From Nitrosomicrobium frigidum (SeqCode) (GTDB lineage: Archaea > Thermoproteota > Nitrososphaeria > Nitrososphaerales > Nitrososphaeraceae): a DNA stretch of 64,000 nt. This document shows positions 52,464 to 61,249 of this stretch, one piece after another (within the stretch, counting starts at the first letter, position 1; each line of letters begins with the position of its first letter). The stretch lies in assembly GCA_023251115.1 (NCBI GenBank), contig JAHEZK010000002.1, forward strand, positions 1 to 64,000. Reading direction: 5' to 3'. The translations under genes were made by a program, and so were the position numbers. A model generated the notes under the pieces. The model ran no database searches. It was not told where the DNA came from and worked only from the letters and a program-made list of their open reading frames with translations.

Positions 52464-53300
52464 ATGACTGATGTATGGTCTTTTGTCTTTGTATCTCTTC
52501 CTGCCATGATTACACTAGGTCTCAGACACGCACTAGATGTTGATCATATTACGGCTATCGATAACCTTGTAAGACTGCACAATGCTGCAAAGAGAGCCAG
52601 ATGGGTCGGAGCAGGATTTAGCATAGGGCATATGATCTCGGTCTTAGCAGAAATGATTTTGATTATATACATAATTGGAAGCGTGACAAGAGTTGATGTT
52701 CTTTCTTTCTGGGGAGGAATAATAGGAGTTATTGCACTGGCAACAATTGGTGCCGTCAATATATATTCAATGAAAAGGTGGGGAAAAACTGGATCTGCTA
52801 TTCTAGCCAGTAAGATCCAGCTTAGGACAGGGATGCTAGGACCATTTAGATCTTCTTTGGTTACAGGCTTGGTATTTGGATTAGGATTTGACACTGCAAC
52901 GCAAATTTCTGCTATTACTTTATCAGCAATTGCCTCTGCAACCCTCGGTGTACAGGTGGCTTTGATTCTAGCTGGTTTCTTCGCCATAGGAATGATTCCT
53001 GTAGATACATTCGACAGCGTCGTTCTTCGTTCAGCCTTTTCTAGAATATTCGATACAAGAGCCTTCCGATTCATGTCCTATGCGTTAAGTGCAGCCGCTA
53101 TGAGTGTTGCGGCTATGGCATCGTATAAGATACTAACAGGTTCTGAAATTTTACCAGACCTAACCGGACCAATCTTGGCTGCTATCATAATTGGTGCGTC
53201 ATTCGGATATGCATTCGCACAATCAAGGAGAGGAAAAACTGATTTATTGCAGAAGGTTAAATCCCAAGATGATAATCCTCGCGATGATAAACGATATTGA
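52464..53300 (+). CDS. Nickel/cobalt permease (NiCoT family)
   Basis: 278 aa, multi-span membrane protein. The NiCoT signature RHALDVDHITAIDN (H-x4-DH) near residue 21 binds the metal, and LVFGLGFDTATQIS near residue 138 is the second family signature. It is shorter than HoxN/NixA and starts close to the first signature, so the first helix may be missing or the gene belongs to a short subgroup. Nickel import would serve urease or other Ni enzymes. Regulated by NikR upstream by inference. Confidence 0.93.
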   Translation: MTDVWSFVFVSLPAMITLGLRHALDVDHITAIDNLVRLHNAAKRARWVGAGFSIGHMISVLAEMILIIYIIGSVTRVDVLSFWGGIIGVIALATIGAVNIYSMKRWGKTGSAILASKIQLRTGMLGPFRSSLVTGLVFGLGFDTATQISAITLSAIASATLGVQVALILAGFFAIGMIPVDTFDSVVLRSAFSRIFDTRAFRFMSYALSAAAMSVAAMASYKILTGSEILPDLTGPILAAIIIGASFGYAFAQSRRGKTDLLQKVKSQDDNPRDDKRY

Positions 53301-53779
53301 TCAAGAAAGTAATTATAGTCACTCGTGGAATAGCTTTCCTCGAACTCTAGCCCAGTTACTAAGTATCATAACTCTTGTTCTCATCGTATCGTCAATTTTC
53401 GTCATGCAGGAATATTCAATTGGATTGAATGCATTTGGATTCAGCGATTTATCCAAGTTAAATAACGAAGTAATAAAGATTAGAGGTCATGTTCAAGGCG
53501 ATCAGTGCCCATCTGGATATACGGTTCGTCAGTGGGGACCAAGTTACTGGGTATGTGCTGGCTCCTCTACATACAAGTGCCCAGAAGGATTTCATTTTAC
53601 TCAGAATTATTGTATAGGTTATCAAGATGAGCAACCGTCTGGACAATGCCCAGCAGGATATCCTCGATCAGATCGCACCAGGTCAATTTAGATGTGTGGG
53701 TACACCAGTATTTTTATGTCCTACAGGATTCAGCCTACATAAGAATTCATATGTGTGTTATCAACAGATACCTCATTAA
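53284..53779 (+). pseudogene. Cys-rich membrane-anchored repeat protein with frameshift
   Basis: Starts at ATG 53284 (or 53269), overlapping the end of the NiCoT gene. A signal anchor LLSIITLVLIVSSIFVM is followed by repeated Cys modules: DQCPSGYTVRQWGPSYWVCAG, YKCPEGFHFTQNYCIGY, GQCPAGYP, then a stop at 53691. In another frame the pattern continues to 53779 with DQIAPGQFRCVGTPVFLCPT, GFSLHKNSYVCYQQIPH. One extra base near 53660 explains it. Real decay or sequence error. Confidence 0.6.
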
Positions 53780-54127
53780 TCTATCAATGATATGATGCAA
53801 TTTTACAGCCTGCTCCATCATGATACATGGTCAGGTGGTTACAATTAAGGCACTCCAACAGTAAAATGATTTCTGTTACATGTATTTTAGGTTAGTTCAA
53901 TTGTGATACTCACCGAATATCGTGCAATCGCTATATCCACAATGTTATTAACTTTTTATAAGAGTGTTGCAATGTATCCGGTCATTCCCAATTCAATTGG
54001 TTTTTCGCCCGAGAAAAGTTTAAAGCTTAGTCTACACAATTATAGAGGAATCTTTTTATCGAACTACCAAAAATATCTTTCCCATCAAACCCGCTTTCTT
54101 GTTTTATTTCAGAAATGAATTGGAAAT
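53780..54127 (+). other. Gene-poor stretch before eS24
   Basis: No reliable CDS. A 71-codon frame at 53903-54118 (with a hydrophobic N-terminus) has no family match and no supporting site. AT-rich, nothing else seen. Confidence 0.4.
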
Positions 54128-54136
54128 CCTTATATG
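54128..54136 (+). promoter_or_regulatory. TATA box of the eS24-eS31 operon
   Basis: CCTTATATG, centred about 34 nt upstream of ATG 54166. Confidence 0.45.
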
Positions 54137-54165
54137 AGTAAAAAATTCATTCGATTTATACTAAC

Positions 54166-54537
54166 ATGAGCACCGAGTTGGTTGTATTACGTGATTATAA
54201 TAATCAATTGATGAATAGGAGAGAATTACAAGTTATATTTAGAAATGTAGCGGGAAATATTAACAAGAAAGATGCTATTGAAACAATATCAAAGTCAAAT
54301 AATGTTGATTCAAAAACAGTTATACCAATAGAAATCAAATGCAATAGAGGTAGTACCGATGTTAAGGGTTTCTTTCACATTTATAAAGATGAAAAAAGCG
54401 CAAATGAAACTTTACCAAAATATGTATCAATGAGACTGATTGAGAAGACAGAAAGAAAAAAAATCTTTGACGAAGCTAAAGCTAAGAAACTGAAGGAAAA
54501 ACAACAGAGCGCAGAAAAGGGCAAGTCAAAGAAATAG
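54166..54537 (+). CDS. rps24e: Ribosomal protein eS24
   Basis: 123 aa. Core RDYNNQLMNRRELQVIFRNV, then SNNVDSKTVIPIEIKCNRGS and GFFHIYKDEKSA, match archaeal S24e. A lysine-rich C-terminal tail. ATG start. Followed after 1-10 bp by eS31, a standard archaeal pair. Confidence 0.96.
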   Translation: MSTELVVLRDYNNQLMNRRELQVIFRNVAGNINKKDAIETISKSNNVDSKTVIPIEIKCNRGSTDVKGFFHIYKDEKSANETLPKYVSMRLIEKTERKKIFDEAKAKKLKEKQQSAEKGKSKK

Positions 54538-54547
54538 AGTGGTAGAA

Positions 54548-54733
54548 ATGGCAGATAAAAAAAAGGATTCTAAATCTCAAATATACTCCTTCTATGATAT
54601 TTCTGGTGATAAGGTTACCCGAAAAAAGAGAGATTGTCCTCGATGTGGAAAAGGAGTTTTCATGGCAGAGCACAAAGATAGGAATACCTGTGGCAAATGC
54701 GGATTTACTGAATTTAAACAAAAGTCAAAATAA
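54548..54733 (+). CDS. rps27ae: Ribosomal protein eS31 (S27ae)
   Basis: 61 aa from ATG 54548 (GTG 54539 also in frame). Zinc-binding: CPRCG...CGKCG with GVFMAEHKDRNTCGKCGF and YDISGDKVTRKKRDCPRCG, the family layout. The ubiquitin fused in eukaryotes is absent as usual. Confidence 0.95.
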   Translation: MADKKKDSKSQIYSFYDISGDKVTRKKRDCPRCGKGVFMAEHKDRNTCGKCGFTEFKQKSK

Positions 54734-54767
54734 TTTCAAGCTAGTTACCAATTCAAATCTATCCGAT

Positions 54768-55844
54768 TTATTTCGATACTTGACAGTCGTCCTCGCTTAC
54801 TATGTTCATTATGTCAAAATAGTCGCAACTACATTCTTTATGTATTAAATCAGATAAGCAAGTAGATGTGCTTCCTCTCCCATCTATAAATTCTCTTACG
54901 GGAAACCCATTATCACATATCATCGTGAGCTCAAATTTTCTCGGGCTTTTCAACTTTACTTGCATATCATAAACAAATTTCCAGTTTTTGCCCCTCTGGG
55001 TTACAAATTCGACCAACTTAATCCCTGTATTTTGGATGAAATCAGAATCTAATGTTACTATTTTCTCGCTTACCGATACAAGAGCTTTCACTTTCTTTAT
55101 GTAAAACGGCGGGGCTGCAGGATAAGTTGGCAGTCTATCTTTGATGTTAAATACAAGTCCGCTTGAACGTATTGAAAAAGTTTCCTTCAAATTAAATATT
55201 TTTGAATTCTTTATTGACACGTAGAAAGGTCTACCGTTGCCAAGGACCAAACTTCTAGGTTCTTCCTTACCAAGAGGCCAGTATGTAATGGAATTAGATT
55301 GAAGTAAATTAGACAATTTTATCCTTAGTACATTTTCAATATGGTGTTGATTGAGATCTAGACGGTCCCCATTTCGAGAATCATTGCTCGTGACTTTCAA
55401 CCTTTTTGTTTTTATGTATCGTCCGCTCAAGACCATCGTTTTTGAGCTCATGATAACATTAGTTTCAAATTTTTTGCCGATCTGTAGGTTAATTGTAATC
55501 TCCGGAGAACTCGAATCAACTCGCTTGTTCGAAAGTTTACTGAATTTTTTTCGAATATCTCGTAGTATGCTGGTTTTGATATTCTCTTTTCCTCTTATTC
55601 TGAATCGAGATCTAAACTTGTCTTCATTATCATAAAAGCTGTGATCTAACGTTAATCCAATTTGAAAAGTATCATATCGATAATCCTTTGTTACCTGAAG
55701 AACATTTTTACATATTTTTTCTATTTGGGATTCAAATCCATGACATATTTGACAATCTTCAACTATTTCGTTAGGAGAATAACTCTTTACATTCTGTCTT
55801 TTTAGACACCAGTTACATAACTTGTATAAAAAATTTCGTTTCAA
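54768..55844 (-). CDS. pus10: tRNA pseudouridine synthase Pus10, with altered active-site motif
   Basis: 358 aa. Cys pairs in CNWC and CQIC at the N-terminus, a THUMP-like middle part, and the catalytic-domain tail PTYPAAPPFYIKKVKALVS. Pus10 makes pseudouridine 54 and/or 55 in tRNA. The usual GREDVDVRMLGNGRPF block is GKEEPRSLVLGNGRPFYV here: the catalytic Asp position holds Glu. Other archaeal lineages also vary after the Asp (inference from memory). Convergent with eS31 (34-bp gap) and followed upstream by srp54. Confidence 0.82.
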   Translation of the reverse strand: MKRNFLYKLCNWCLKRQNVKSYSPNEIVEDCQICHGFESQIEKICKNVLQVTKDYRYDTFQIGLTLDHSFYDNEDKFRSRFRIRGKENIKTSILRDIRKKFSKLSNKRVDSSSPEITINLQIGKKFETNVIMSSKTMVLSGRYIKTKRLKVTSNDSRNGDRLDLNQHHIENVLRIKLSNLLQSNSITYWPLGKEEPRSLVLGNGRPFYVSIKNSKIFNLKETFSIRSSGLVFNIKDRLPTYPAAPPFYIKKVKALVSVSEKIVTLDSDFIQNTGIKLVEFVTQRGKNWKFVYDMQVKLKSPRKFELTMICDNGFPVREFIDGRGSTSTCLSDLIHKECSCDYFDIMNIVSEDDCQVSK

Positions 55845-55863
55845 TTAGTGGAATCTTTCTTTT

Positions 55864-57222
55864 TTATCCCATTCCAAGTCTTCTGAGCATACCTTGCATT
55901 TGTCTACCTTTGCTTTGTTTAATCATGCTCTTTGAATTATTGAAATTCTTGATAAGATCCTTCACATCATGCTCAGCTACGCCGGAGCCTCTTGCAATTC
56001 TTTTTCTCCGCGAGTCGTTTATTACTTCAGGATTCCTTTTCTCATCCACTGTCAGGGATTGAATAATATATCGCCATTTCTCCAGTTTTCCCTGAATAAC
56101 ATCTAGTTGATCTTCCTTCACAACTCCAGATAAACCAGGTAAATTATCGATTATATTTCTAAATCCCATTTTACCCACATTTTCCATTTGTGAATAAAAG
56201 TCTTCTATAGTCATTTTACCGCTAAGGACTCTTTTGGATTGATTTTCGTCTGCCTGCAATTCCAAATCTTTGGCCAAATCTAAAATTGCTTTTATGTCTC
56301 CCATTCCAAGCAGTCTCCCAACGAATCTTGTGGGATTGAATTCTTCAAGATCATCGATCCTTTCACCGTTACCAATGAAGAAAATCCTTGCACCTGTTAC
56401 AGCAGATGCGGCTAAAGCCCCTCCACCTTTTGCAGTCCCATCAAGCTTTGTTATAATGATACCGCCTACTGGAACTGTTTCATGGAACGACTTCGCCTGG
56501 CTAAAAGCCTGTTGGCCAATGGTCCCATCAATTATTAATAGAATTAGATCTGGTTTTGAAATATTATACATGCTTTTCATTTCTTCCAAAAGTTCTGCTT
56601 CCTCCTTGTGCCTTCCAGCGGTATCAATAATCACGACGTCTGATCCTGCTTCTTTAAAATAATTAATTCCATTCTTTACTATGGAAGGAGCATCTTTGTT
56701 TGATTCATCTCCAAATACCTCAACATTCATTTTAACACAGTTCATTTTAAGCTGTGTGAGTGCCCCTGGTCTCCAAGTATCAGCTCCAATTACACCAACA
56801 TGATACCCATGTTTCGTTAACCATCGTGCCAACTTTGCGGTGACCGTTGTTTTTCCACTTCCTTGGATACCAAACATAAGTACGATATTCAGTTTTCCTG
56901 GTGTGAATGAAATGACTTCTTTTTCAGGCTGTTTATTTTGGGCAGCTATATCTCCTGTGTATCCCATCAATCTAGAAAGTTCATCATATAGTATCGAAAC
57001 GATATGATCTTTTCGTGACAATCCCTTGGGAGGTGTCTCCTCCATAGATCTCTTTTTCAAATTCTGAGTTATACTTAGAACCAGCCTAACATTCACATCA
57101 GATTGAAGTAAAGCTCTTTGTACGTCCTTACACAAAGAGTCTATTAATTCCTCATTTACATCTGAAGCGCCCACTAGTTTCTTTAAAGCTGCTCCAAGAC
57201 TAGTGCGAAGATTGTCTAGCAT
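55864..57222 (-). CDS. srp54: Signal recognition particle 54 kDa protein
   Basis: 452 aa. GTPase of the SRP that binds signal peptides and 7S RNA. N-terminal helical bundle, G1 in FGIQGSGKTTVTAKLARWL near residue 121, DTAGRHKEEAELL, and TKLDGTAKGGGALAA. The methionine-rich M domain ends in KSMIKQSKGRQMQGMLRRLG. Next gene dph6 starts at 57909 and ends right next to this ATG. Confidence 0.97.
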   Translation of the reverse strand: MLDNLRTSLGAALKKLVGASDVNEELIDSLCKDVQRALLQSDVNVRLVLSITQNLKKRSMEETPPKGLSRKDHIVSILYDELSRLMGYTGDIAAQNKQPEKEVISFTPGKLNIVLMFGIQGSGKTTVTAKLARWLTKHGYHVGVIGADTWRPGALTQLKMNCVKMNVEVFGDESNKDAPSIVKNGINYFKEAGSDVVIIDTAGRHKEEAELLEEMKSMYNISKPDLILLIIDGTIGQQAFSQAKSFHETVPVGGIIITKLDGTAKGGGALAASAVTGARIFFIGNGERIDDLEEFNPTRFVGRLLGMGDIKAILDLAKDLELQADENQSKRVLSGKMTIEDFYSQMENVGKMGFRNIIDNLPGLSGVVKEDQLDVIQGKLEKWRYIIQSLTVDEKRNPEVINDSRRKRIARGSGVAEHDVKDLIKNFNNSKSMIKQSKGRQMQGMLRRLGMG

Positions 57223-57909
57223 TTATTTATCTATTAATTGATAATCTGTTATTTCAAATATTCCATTGTCCCCAAACCATTTTACGATTCCTTCTCTAAT
57301 CAGAAATATTTTCTTGTACATTGGGCAGTCAACAACTATTGTTTCCGCCTCGCCCCCTTCAAAATTAAGGTTAAATCCGTATCTTGATGATAGCGATTCC
57401 AATTGCTTTACGTTTTCGTGATCCAACGTCTTGCCAAGCCATTCTCTTCCCAACCCTAGTGCAGAGACACCTACGATAACAATTTTGAACTTTTCATCTA
57501 TCATTTCATGTAGATATTTAGCTGGATCCACATGCCACAATGGGGAAAATACTGACAATCCCAATTTCTGACACACTTTTTCAAAATTCTTTTTTTGAAA
57601 ATTGCTACATAATCCTCCATGCACTATTCCTTGTACGTTGAATTCATCCATAACATTTGCAAGTGCATTTTCCAGGACAATTGTCTCGTCGCCCAGAGTA
57701 CATGTTGTCGATTGAAAACTTCTTATCGGCAAATCAATGGCTTGGGCGAGCACGGCAGACAGACTAATATTCGGAAAGTGAAATAGTAGGCTATCACTTT
57801 TTGCTGGTAGTATGGACACCAAGCAGACAACATCGTGTCCACATCTATTAATTTCAAAAATAGAATAGTTACTGTCCTTTCCTCCAGAATACAGCGAAGC
57901 TAGTTTCAA
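57223..57909 (-). CDS. dph6: Diphthine-ammonia ligase (Dph6-like ATP-PPase)
   Basis: 228 aa. N-terminal PP-loop ASLYSGGKDSNYSIFE, and downstream VQGIVHGGLCSNFQKKNFEK, SPLWHVDPAKYLHEMI and SRYGFNLNFEGGEAETIVVD, the Dph6 signature set. Converts diphthine to diphthamide on aEF2. It is immediately 5' of srp54, so the two form an operon. Confidence 0.92.
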   Translation of the reverse strand: MKLASLYSGGKDSNYSIFEINRCGHDVVCLVSILPAKSDSLLFHFPNISLSAVLAQAIDLPIRSFQSTTCTLGDETIVLENALANVMDEFNVQGIVHGGLCSNFQKKNFEKVCQKLGLSVFSPLWHVDPAKYLHEMIDEKFKIVIVGVSALGLGREWLGKTLDHENVKQLESLSSRYGFNLNFEGGEAETIVVDCPMYKKIFLIREGIVKWFGDNGIFEITDYQLIDK

Positions 57910-58020
57910 TTTTTATGATATTATAATGAATGATGTGATAGTCTCTTATATCCATTAATCTAAACAATCCGATTTTGCCATTGGAAGATTTTTTTACCTC
58001 CGTGCAAACTAATTGTCTTG

Positions 58021-58788
58021 ATGAAAATAACAGATGGCGCCTATGTTTTGTTTTTTTATCAAGCAAGCAAGAATTGGCTAACCAAAATAGAAAAAAGTAA
58101 GAAACTTCACACGCATATAGGAATTATAGATTTTGATCAAGTATTAGGACTGGAGTATGGTTCTTCCATAGTCACACCAAAACAAAAAAGGGTGTACCTG
58201 ATGGAGCCAACAATCTATGACTTTGTAATGAAATCAGACAGAAAGACGCAGATAGTCTATCCCAAAGATCTGGGCTATATTGCAATTAGAACCGGATTAA
58301 AAAGCGGATCTAATGTTCTTGAAATAGGTACCGGAAGTGCTTCTCTCACTACTTTTTTTGCCAGTCTTGTAGGGCCCTCAGGACATGTTTTCACATATGA
58401 TGTTAATGAAGAATTTATGGAAATTGCTCGAAAGAATCTTAAGAAATCAGATATGGAAAAAAATGTCTCGATGTACAATCGCGACATAATGAAAGAAGGC
58501 CTTGAACTTTCAGAAATTGATGTTGCAATTATAGATCTGGGAGATCCATGGAATGTTTTACATGTTGTTCATAAATGCCTTAAGAGCAGCGGTTCTGTTG
58601 CAATAATATGTCCTACAATGAATCAATTGGAAAAAACGTCAAAACACATGAATGAAATAGGATTCACTGACATTGAGAGTACTGAGATCTTGATCCGCAA
58701 TATAGAGGCAAGGGAAGGAAAAACAAGGCCATCTATGCGAATGATAGGACATACCACCTATCTTTTGTTCGGTAGAAAGATTATTTAG
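58021..58788 (+). CDS. trmI: tRNA (adenine-N1)-methyltransferase TrmI
   Basis: 255 aa from ATG 58021 (a TTG three bases earlier is in frame). TrmI family: N-terminal barrel, YPKDLGYIAIRTGLKSGSNV then LEIGTGSASLTTFFASLVGP (SAM motif) near residue 100, and IDLGDPWNV holding the catalytic Asp. It makes m1A57/58 in tRNA. 128 bp separate it from the divergent dph6. Confidence 0.93.
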   Translation: MKITDGAYVLFFYQASKNWLTKIEKSKKLHTHIGIIDFDQVLGLEYGSSIVTPKQKRVYLMEPTIYDFVMKSDRKTQIVYPKDLGYIAIRTGLKSGSNVLEIGTGSASLTTFFASLVGPSGHVFTYDVNEEFMEIARKNLKKSDMEKNVSMYNRDIMKEGLELSEIDVAIIDLGDPWNVLHVVHKCLKSSGSVAIICPTMNQLEKTSKHMNEIGFTDIESTEILIRNIEAREGKTRPSMRMIGHTTYLLFGRKII

Positions 58789-58885
58789 GATTTCATGGAA
58801 TCATAGAAATCATCGGTCATCTGACACAATAAAATAGAAAACGAATTCTCAAACATCGAGTAACTCACATCATAAGGAAATCATT

Positions 58886-59017
58886 ATGGATACAAAAGAC
58901 AGACTCTTAATCTTCAAATTAATGACTACTGGACAATCAAATTCATTGATTTGGAGCTACTATACCCGACTAAGAGAACAAACAAACTTTTATGACTCTG
59001 TACCTGGCTTTGCATAG
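58886..59017 (+). CDS. Possible small protein (43 aa)
   Basis: A 43-codon ORF from ATG 58886, with TAAGGAA eight to ten bases upstream as a possible ribosome site. Sequence MDTKDRLLIFKLMTTG... has no known motif. Support is weak; composition is polar. Confidence 0.3.
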   Translation: MDTKDRLLIFKLMTTGQSNSLIWSYYTRLREQTNFYDSVPGFA

Positions 59018-59068
59018 TCTCGTTGAATCGGACAGCTACTCTTATAAGGTACTGCTTTAAACTGGAAT

Positions 59069-59314
59069 ATGTTGGCAACTGAATGTTATTGTGTAAAATG
59101 TAAAGCAAAAAGGCAGATTAAAGGCGAAACACAGGTTGTAATGAAAAATGGAAGACCCGCGACAAAGGGAACATGTGCAGTTTGTGGAACCAAGATGTTC
59201 AAAATTGGTGGGGGTCCCAGTAAAGCGGTGAAAGGTAAGACAAGACCGAAACCAAAAGCAAAGGCAAAACCAAAAGCAAAGGCAAAACCAAAAGCAAAAT
59301 CAAAAAAACGATAA
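59069..59314 (+). CDS. DUF5679 zinc-ribbon protein with histone-H1-like tail
   Basis: 81 aa. Residues 1-48 match DUF5679: CYCVKCKAKRQIKGET, VVMKNGRPATKGTCAVCGTK, MFKIGG, with two CxxC pairs for zinc. Residues 52-81 consist of PKAKAKPKAK repeats, Lys/Pro/Ala-rich as in histone H1 and bacterial HU-H1 tails, encoded by an 18-bp tandem repeat. It may bind DNA or RNA non-specifically. Function is inferred from the tail composition only. Confidence 0.85.
   Translation: MLATECYCVKCKAKRQIKGETQVVMKNGRPATKGTCAVCGTKMFKIGGGPSKAVKGKTRPKPKAKAKPKAKAKPKAKSKKR
59249..59302 (+). repeat. 18-bp coding tandem repeat, about 3 copies
   Basis: Unit AAACCAAAAGCAAAGGCA starting at 59249, 59267 and 59285 (last copy with changes at its end). 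Encodes the KPKAKA tail, so copy number may vary between strains. Confidence 0.85.
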
Positions 59315-59390
59315 AATCCTATATTCCTTTTTTATCTTTTTGAACTAAATTTCTGTTGAACCATTCTAATGAATTGAAATAATAATTTTA

Positions 59391-60461
59391 TTATAATGAG
59401 AATTTCTCTTCTAAAATATCCAACTTCCGAACGTTCCCACAGCAGGATATTAGTTCACGCAACTTAGTTTTTGGGACCTCGGATTTCACTAATTCTCTTG
59501 CCATTTTTATTCCGTCATTAATTTCTGTCACTTTTCCCCCTGCAATTAAGGCTATCGCTGCATTTAGAGCTACAATGTCTTGTTTTGCCTCCGTTGACTT
59601 TCCGTAAATTGTTTCTAACGTGCTCTTCACAGAATCCCCAATTGAACTAATTTGAATCTGTTCTCTTTTTACAATCTTCAAATCGAAGAGTGTTGGATCT
59701 ATTTCCTGTCTTTCTATTTTACCTGATTCAATACTTGACATCATATTGCTTGAGGTATTAGAAAGCTCGTCCATGCCGTCTGATGAATGGACAAGAATAA
59801 TTTTCTTTAGATGAGACTTTATCATCGCGTTTGAGACAAGATCAAAAATTTTCGGATCGGATATTCCAATAACTTGCCCCGTAATATTTGTGCAGGGATT
59901 ACATAAAGGGCCAACAATATTGAATACTGTTTTGAAGCCCAACTGTTTTCTGATTACAGATAACCTTTTCAGATTAGGATGAAATTTAGGAGCAAATAAA
60001 AATGAGAACCCATTTCCTTCTAGAGCATCAATCAGCGCTCGTTCCTCCGTTTCCAAATTAAATCCAACATGTTCAAAAAAATCTGCGCTCCCACACAATC
60101 CACTTGCAGATCTGTTCCCATGTTTTGCAACATTGATGCCAGACGCTGATGCAATAATTGATGCAGCGGTACTAATGTTAAAAGAATTAACCATATCTCC
60201 ACCAGTGCCACAGTTATCAATCAAGGAACCTGATACTTTCGGGGTAATAGGATAAGAATGGGCCAAGATTACTTCTCTGATTATTTTTAATTCATTATAG
60301 TTAACGCCTCTAATAGTTAGAGCTGTGATAAATGCGGCGATAGTACAGTCAGGGATGTCTTCTAAAAGTAAATGGTCTATTGCATTTCTAAATTCAATTT
60401 CGTCAATATCATCATTCAATAAAATTTTTCTCGTCTGTTGTTGCAAGTATTCTGTGGACAT
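59391..60461 (-). CDS. trpD: Anthranilate phosphoribosyltransferase
   Basis: 356 aa. Adds phosphoribose to anthranilate in tryptophan synthesis. DNCGTGGDMVNSFNISTAASII is the PRPP loop, followed by KHGNRSASGLCGSADFFEHVG and LFAPKFHPNLKRLSVIRKQL. Its ATG overlaps the trpG stop by one base (60461). Confidence 0.96.
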   Translation of the reverse strand: MSTEYLQQQTRKILLNDDIDEIEFRNAIDHLLLEDIPDCTIAAFITALTIRGVNYNELKIIREVILAHSYPITPKVSGSLIDNCGTGGDMVNSFNISTAASIIASASGINVAKHGNRSASGLCGSADFFEHVGFNLETEERALIDALEGNGFSFLFAPKFHPNLKRLSVIRKQLGFKTVFNIVGPLCNPCTNITGQVIGISDPKIFDLVSNAMIKSHLKKIILVHSSDGMDELSNTSSNMMSSIESGKIERQEIDPTLFDLKIVKREQIQISSIGDSVKSTLETIYGKSTEAKQDIVALNAAIALIAGGKVTEINDGIKMARELVKSEVPKTKLRELISCCGNVRKLDILEEKFSL

Positions 60462-61051
60462 TACTTTTTCAGGATATCTATGAAATTTTCCAAGATACGA
60501 TAGCCATTCTTTGTTAGCACTGATTCTGGGTGAAATTGCACTCCAAATATTGGATGTTTCTTGTGTTTCAGACCCATAATCTCCGAGTCATCAAGCGATT
60601 CAGCTGTAATTTCTAGACAATCAGGAAAGTTATCTCTTGATGCTACTAGCGAATGATACCTTGTTGCAATAAATGGATTTGATAGTTTATCGAATAGTTC
60701 ATCGTCCCGATATTTTATTTTGCTTGTCTTTCCATGCCTAATCACATGTGCGTTAATAACCGTGCCACCGTAAACGTGAACTATTCCCTGATGACCAAGG
60801 CAAACTCCTAGAACAGGGGTAATTGGCCCAATAGTTTGAATAATATCCCCACATATTCCAAAGGATTTCTTATCGGCGGGGTGACCGGGCCCCGGTGACA
60901 GAACTATCCCATCAGGCTGCATTTTTTTAATATCTTTGAGACTTATCTTGTTGTTGCGGAATACTACTGGGTCTGTTGACAACTTTCCAAATAATTGAGC
61001 AATGTTATATACAAACGAGTCATAGTTATCTATTATCAAAATCTTTTTCAT
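60461..61051 (-). CDS. trpG: Anthranilate synthase glutamine amidotransferase subunit
   Basis: 196 aa. Class I amidotransferase: IDNYDSFVYNIAQLFG at the N-terminus, catalytic Cys in VLGVCLGHQGIVHVYGG, and His-Glu in FGVQFHPESVLT. It supplies ammonia to TrpE (or PabB). trpD follows in the same operon; trpE is not in this window. Confidence 0.93.
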   Translation of the reverse strand: MKKILIIDNYDSFVYNIAQLFGKLSTDPVVFRNNKISLKDIKKMQPDGIVLSPGPGHPADKKSFGICGDIIQTIGPITPVLGVCLGHQGIVHVYGGTVINAHVIRHGKTSKIKYRDDELFDKLSNPFIATRYHSLVASRDNFPDCLEITAESLDDSEIMGLKHKKHPIFGVQFHPESVLTKNGYRILENFIDILKK

Positions 61052-61249
61052 ACCAAAGCACTCATTATTCTTGATTATCTCTCGATGTTAATTTTCAACA
61101 CTATTGATATTTAATGTTTATAAAAAATCACAAATATAATATCTCCTTGGAACAATTTGCAATATAGGATTCACTTATACAATAGCTTGGTTAAACGCGC
61201 TTTTATAATACATTAAATAATCCATTAATTCCACTAAAAACATTGAGAA

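Noticed and set aside
53903-54118. 71-codon frame before eS24
   Set aside because: No conserved features, and the TATA-like signal for eS24 lies after it; likely chance.
59249-59302. Tandem repeat considered as a CRISPR array
   Set aside because: Units are head-to-tail, in frame, and code the protein tail; there are no spacers. No CRISPR array is present in the window.
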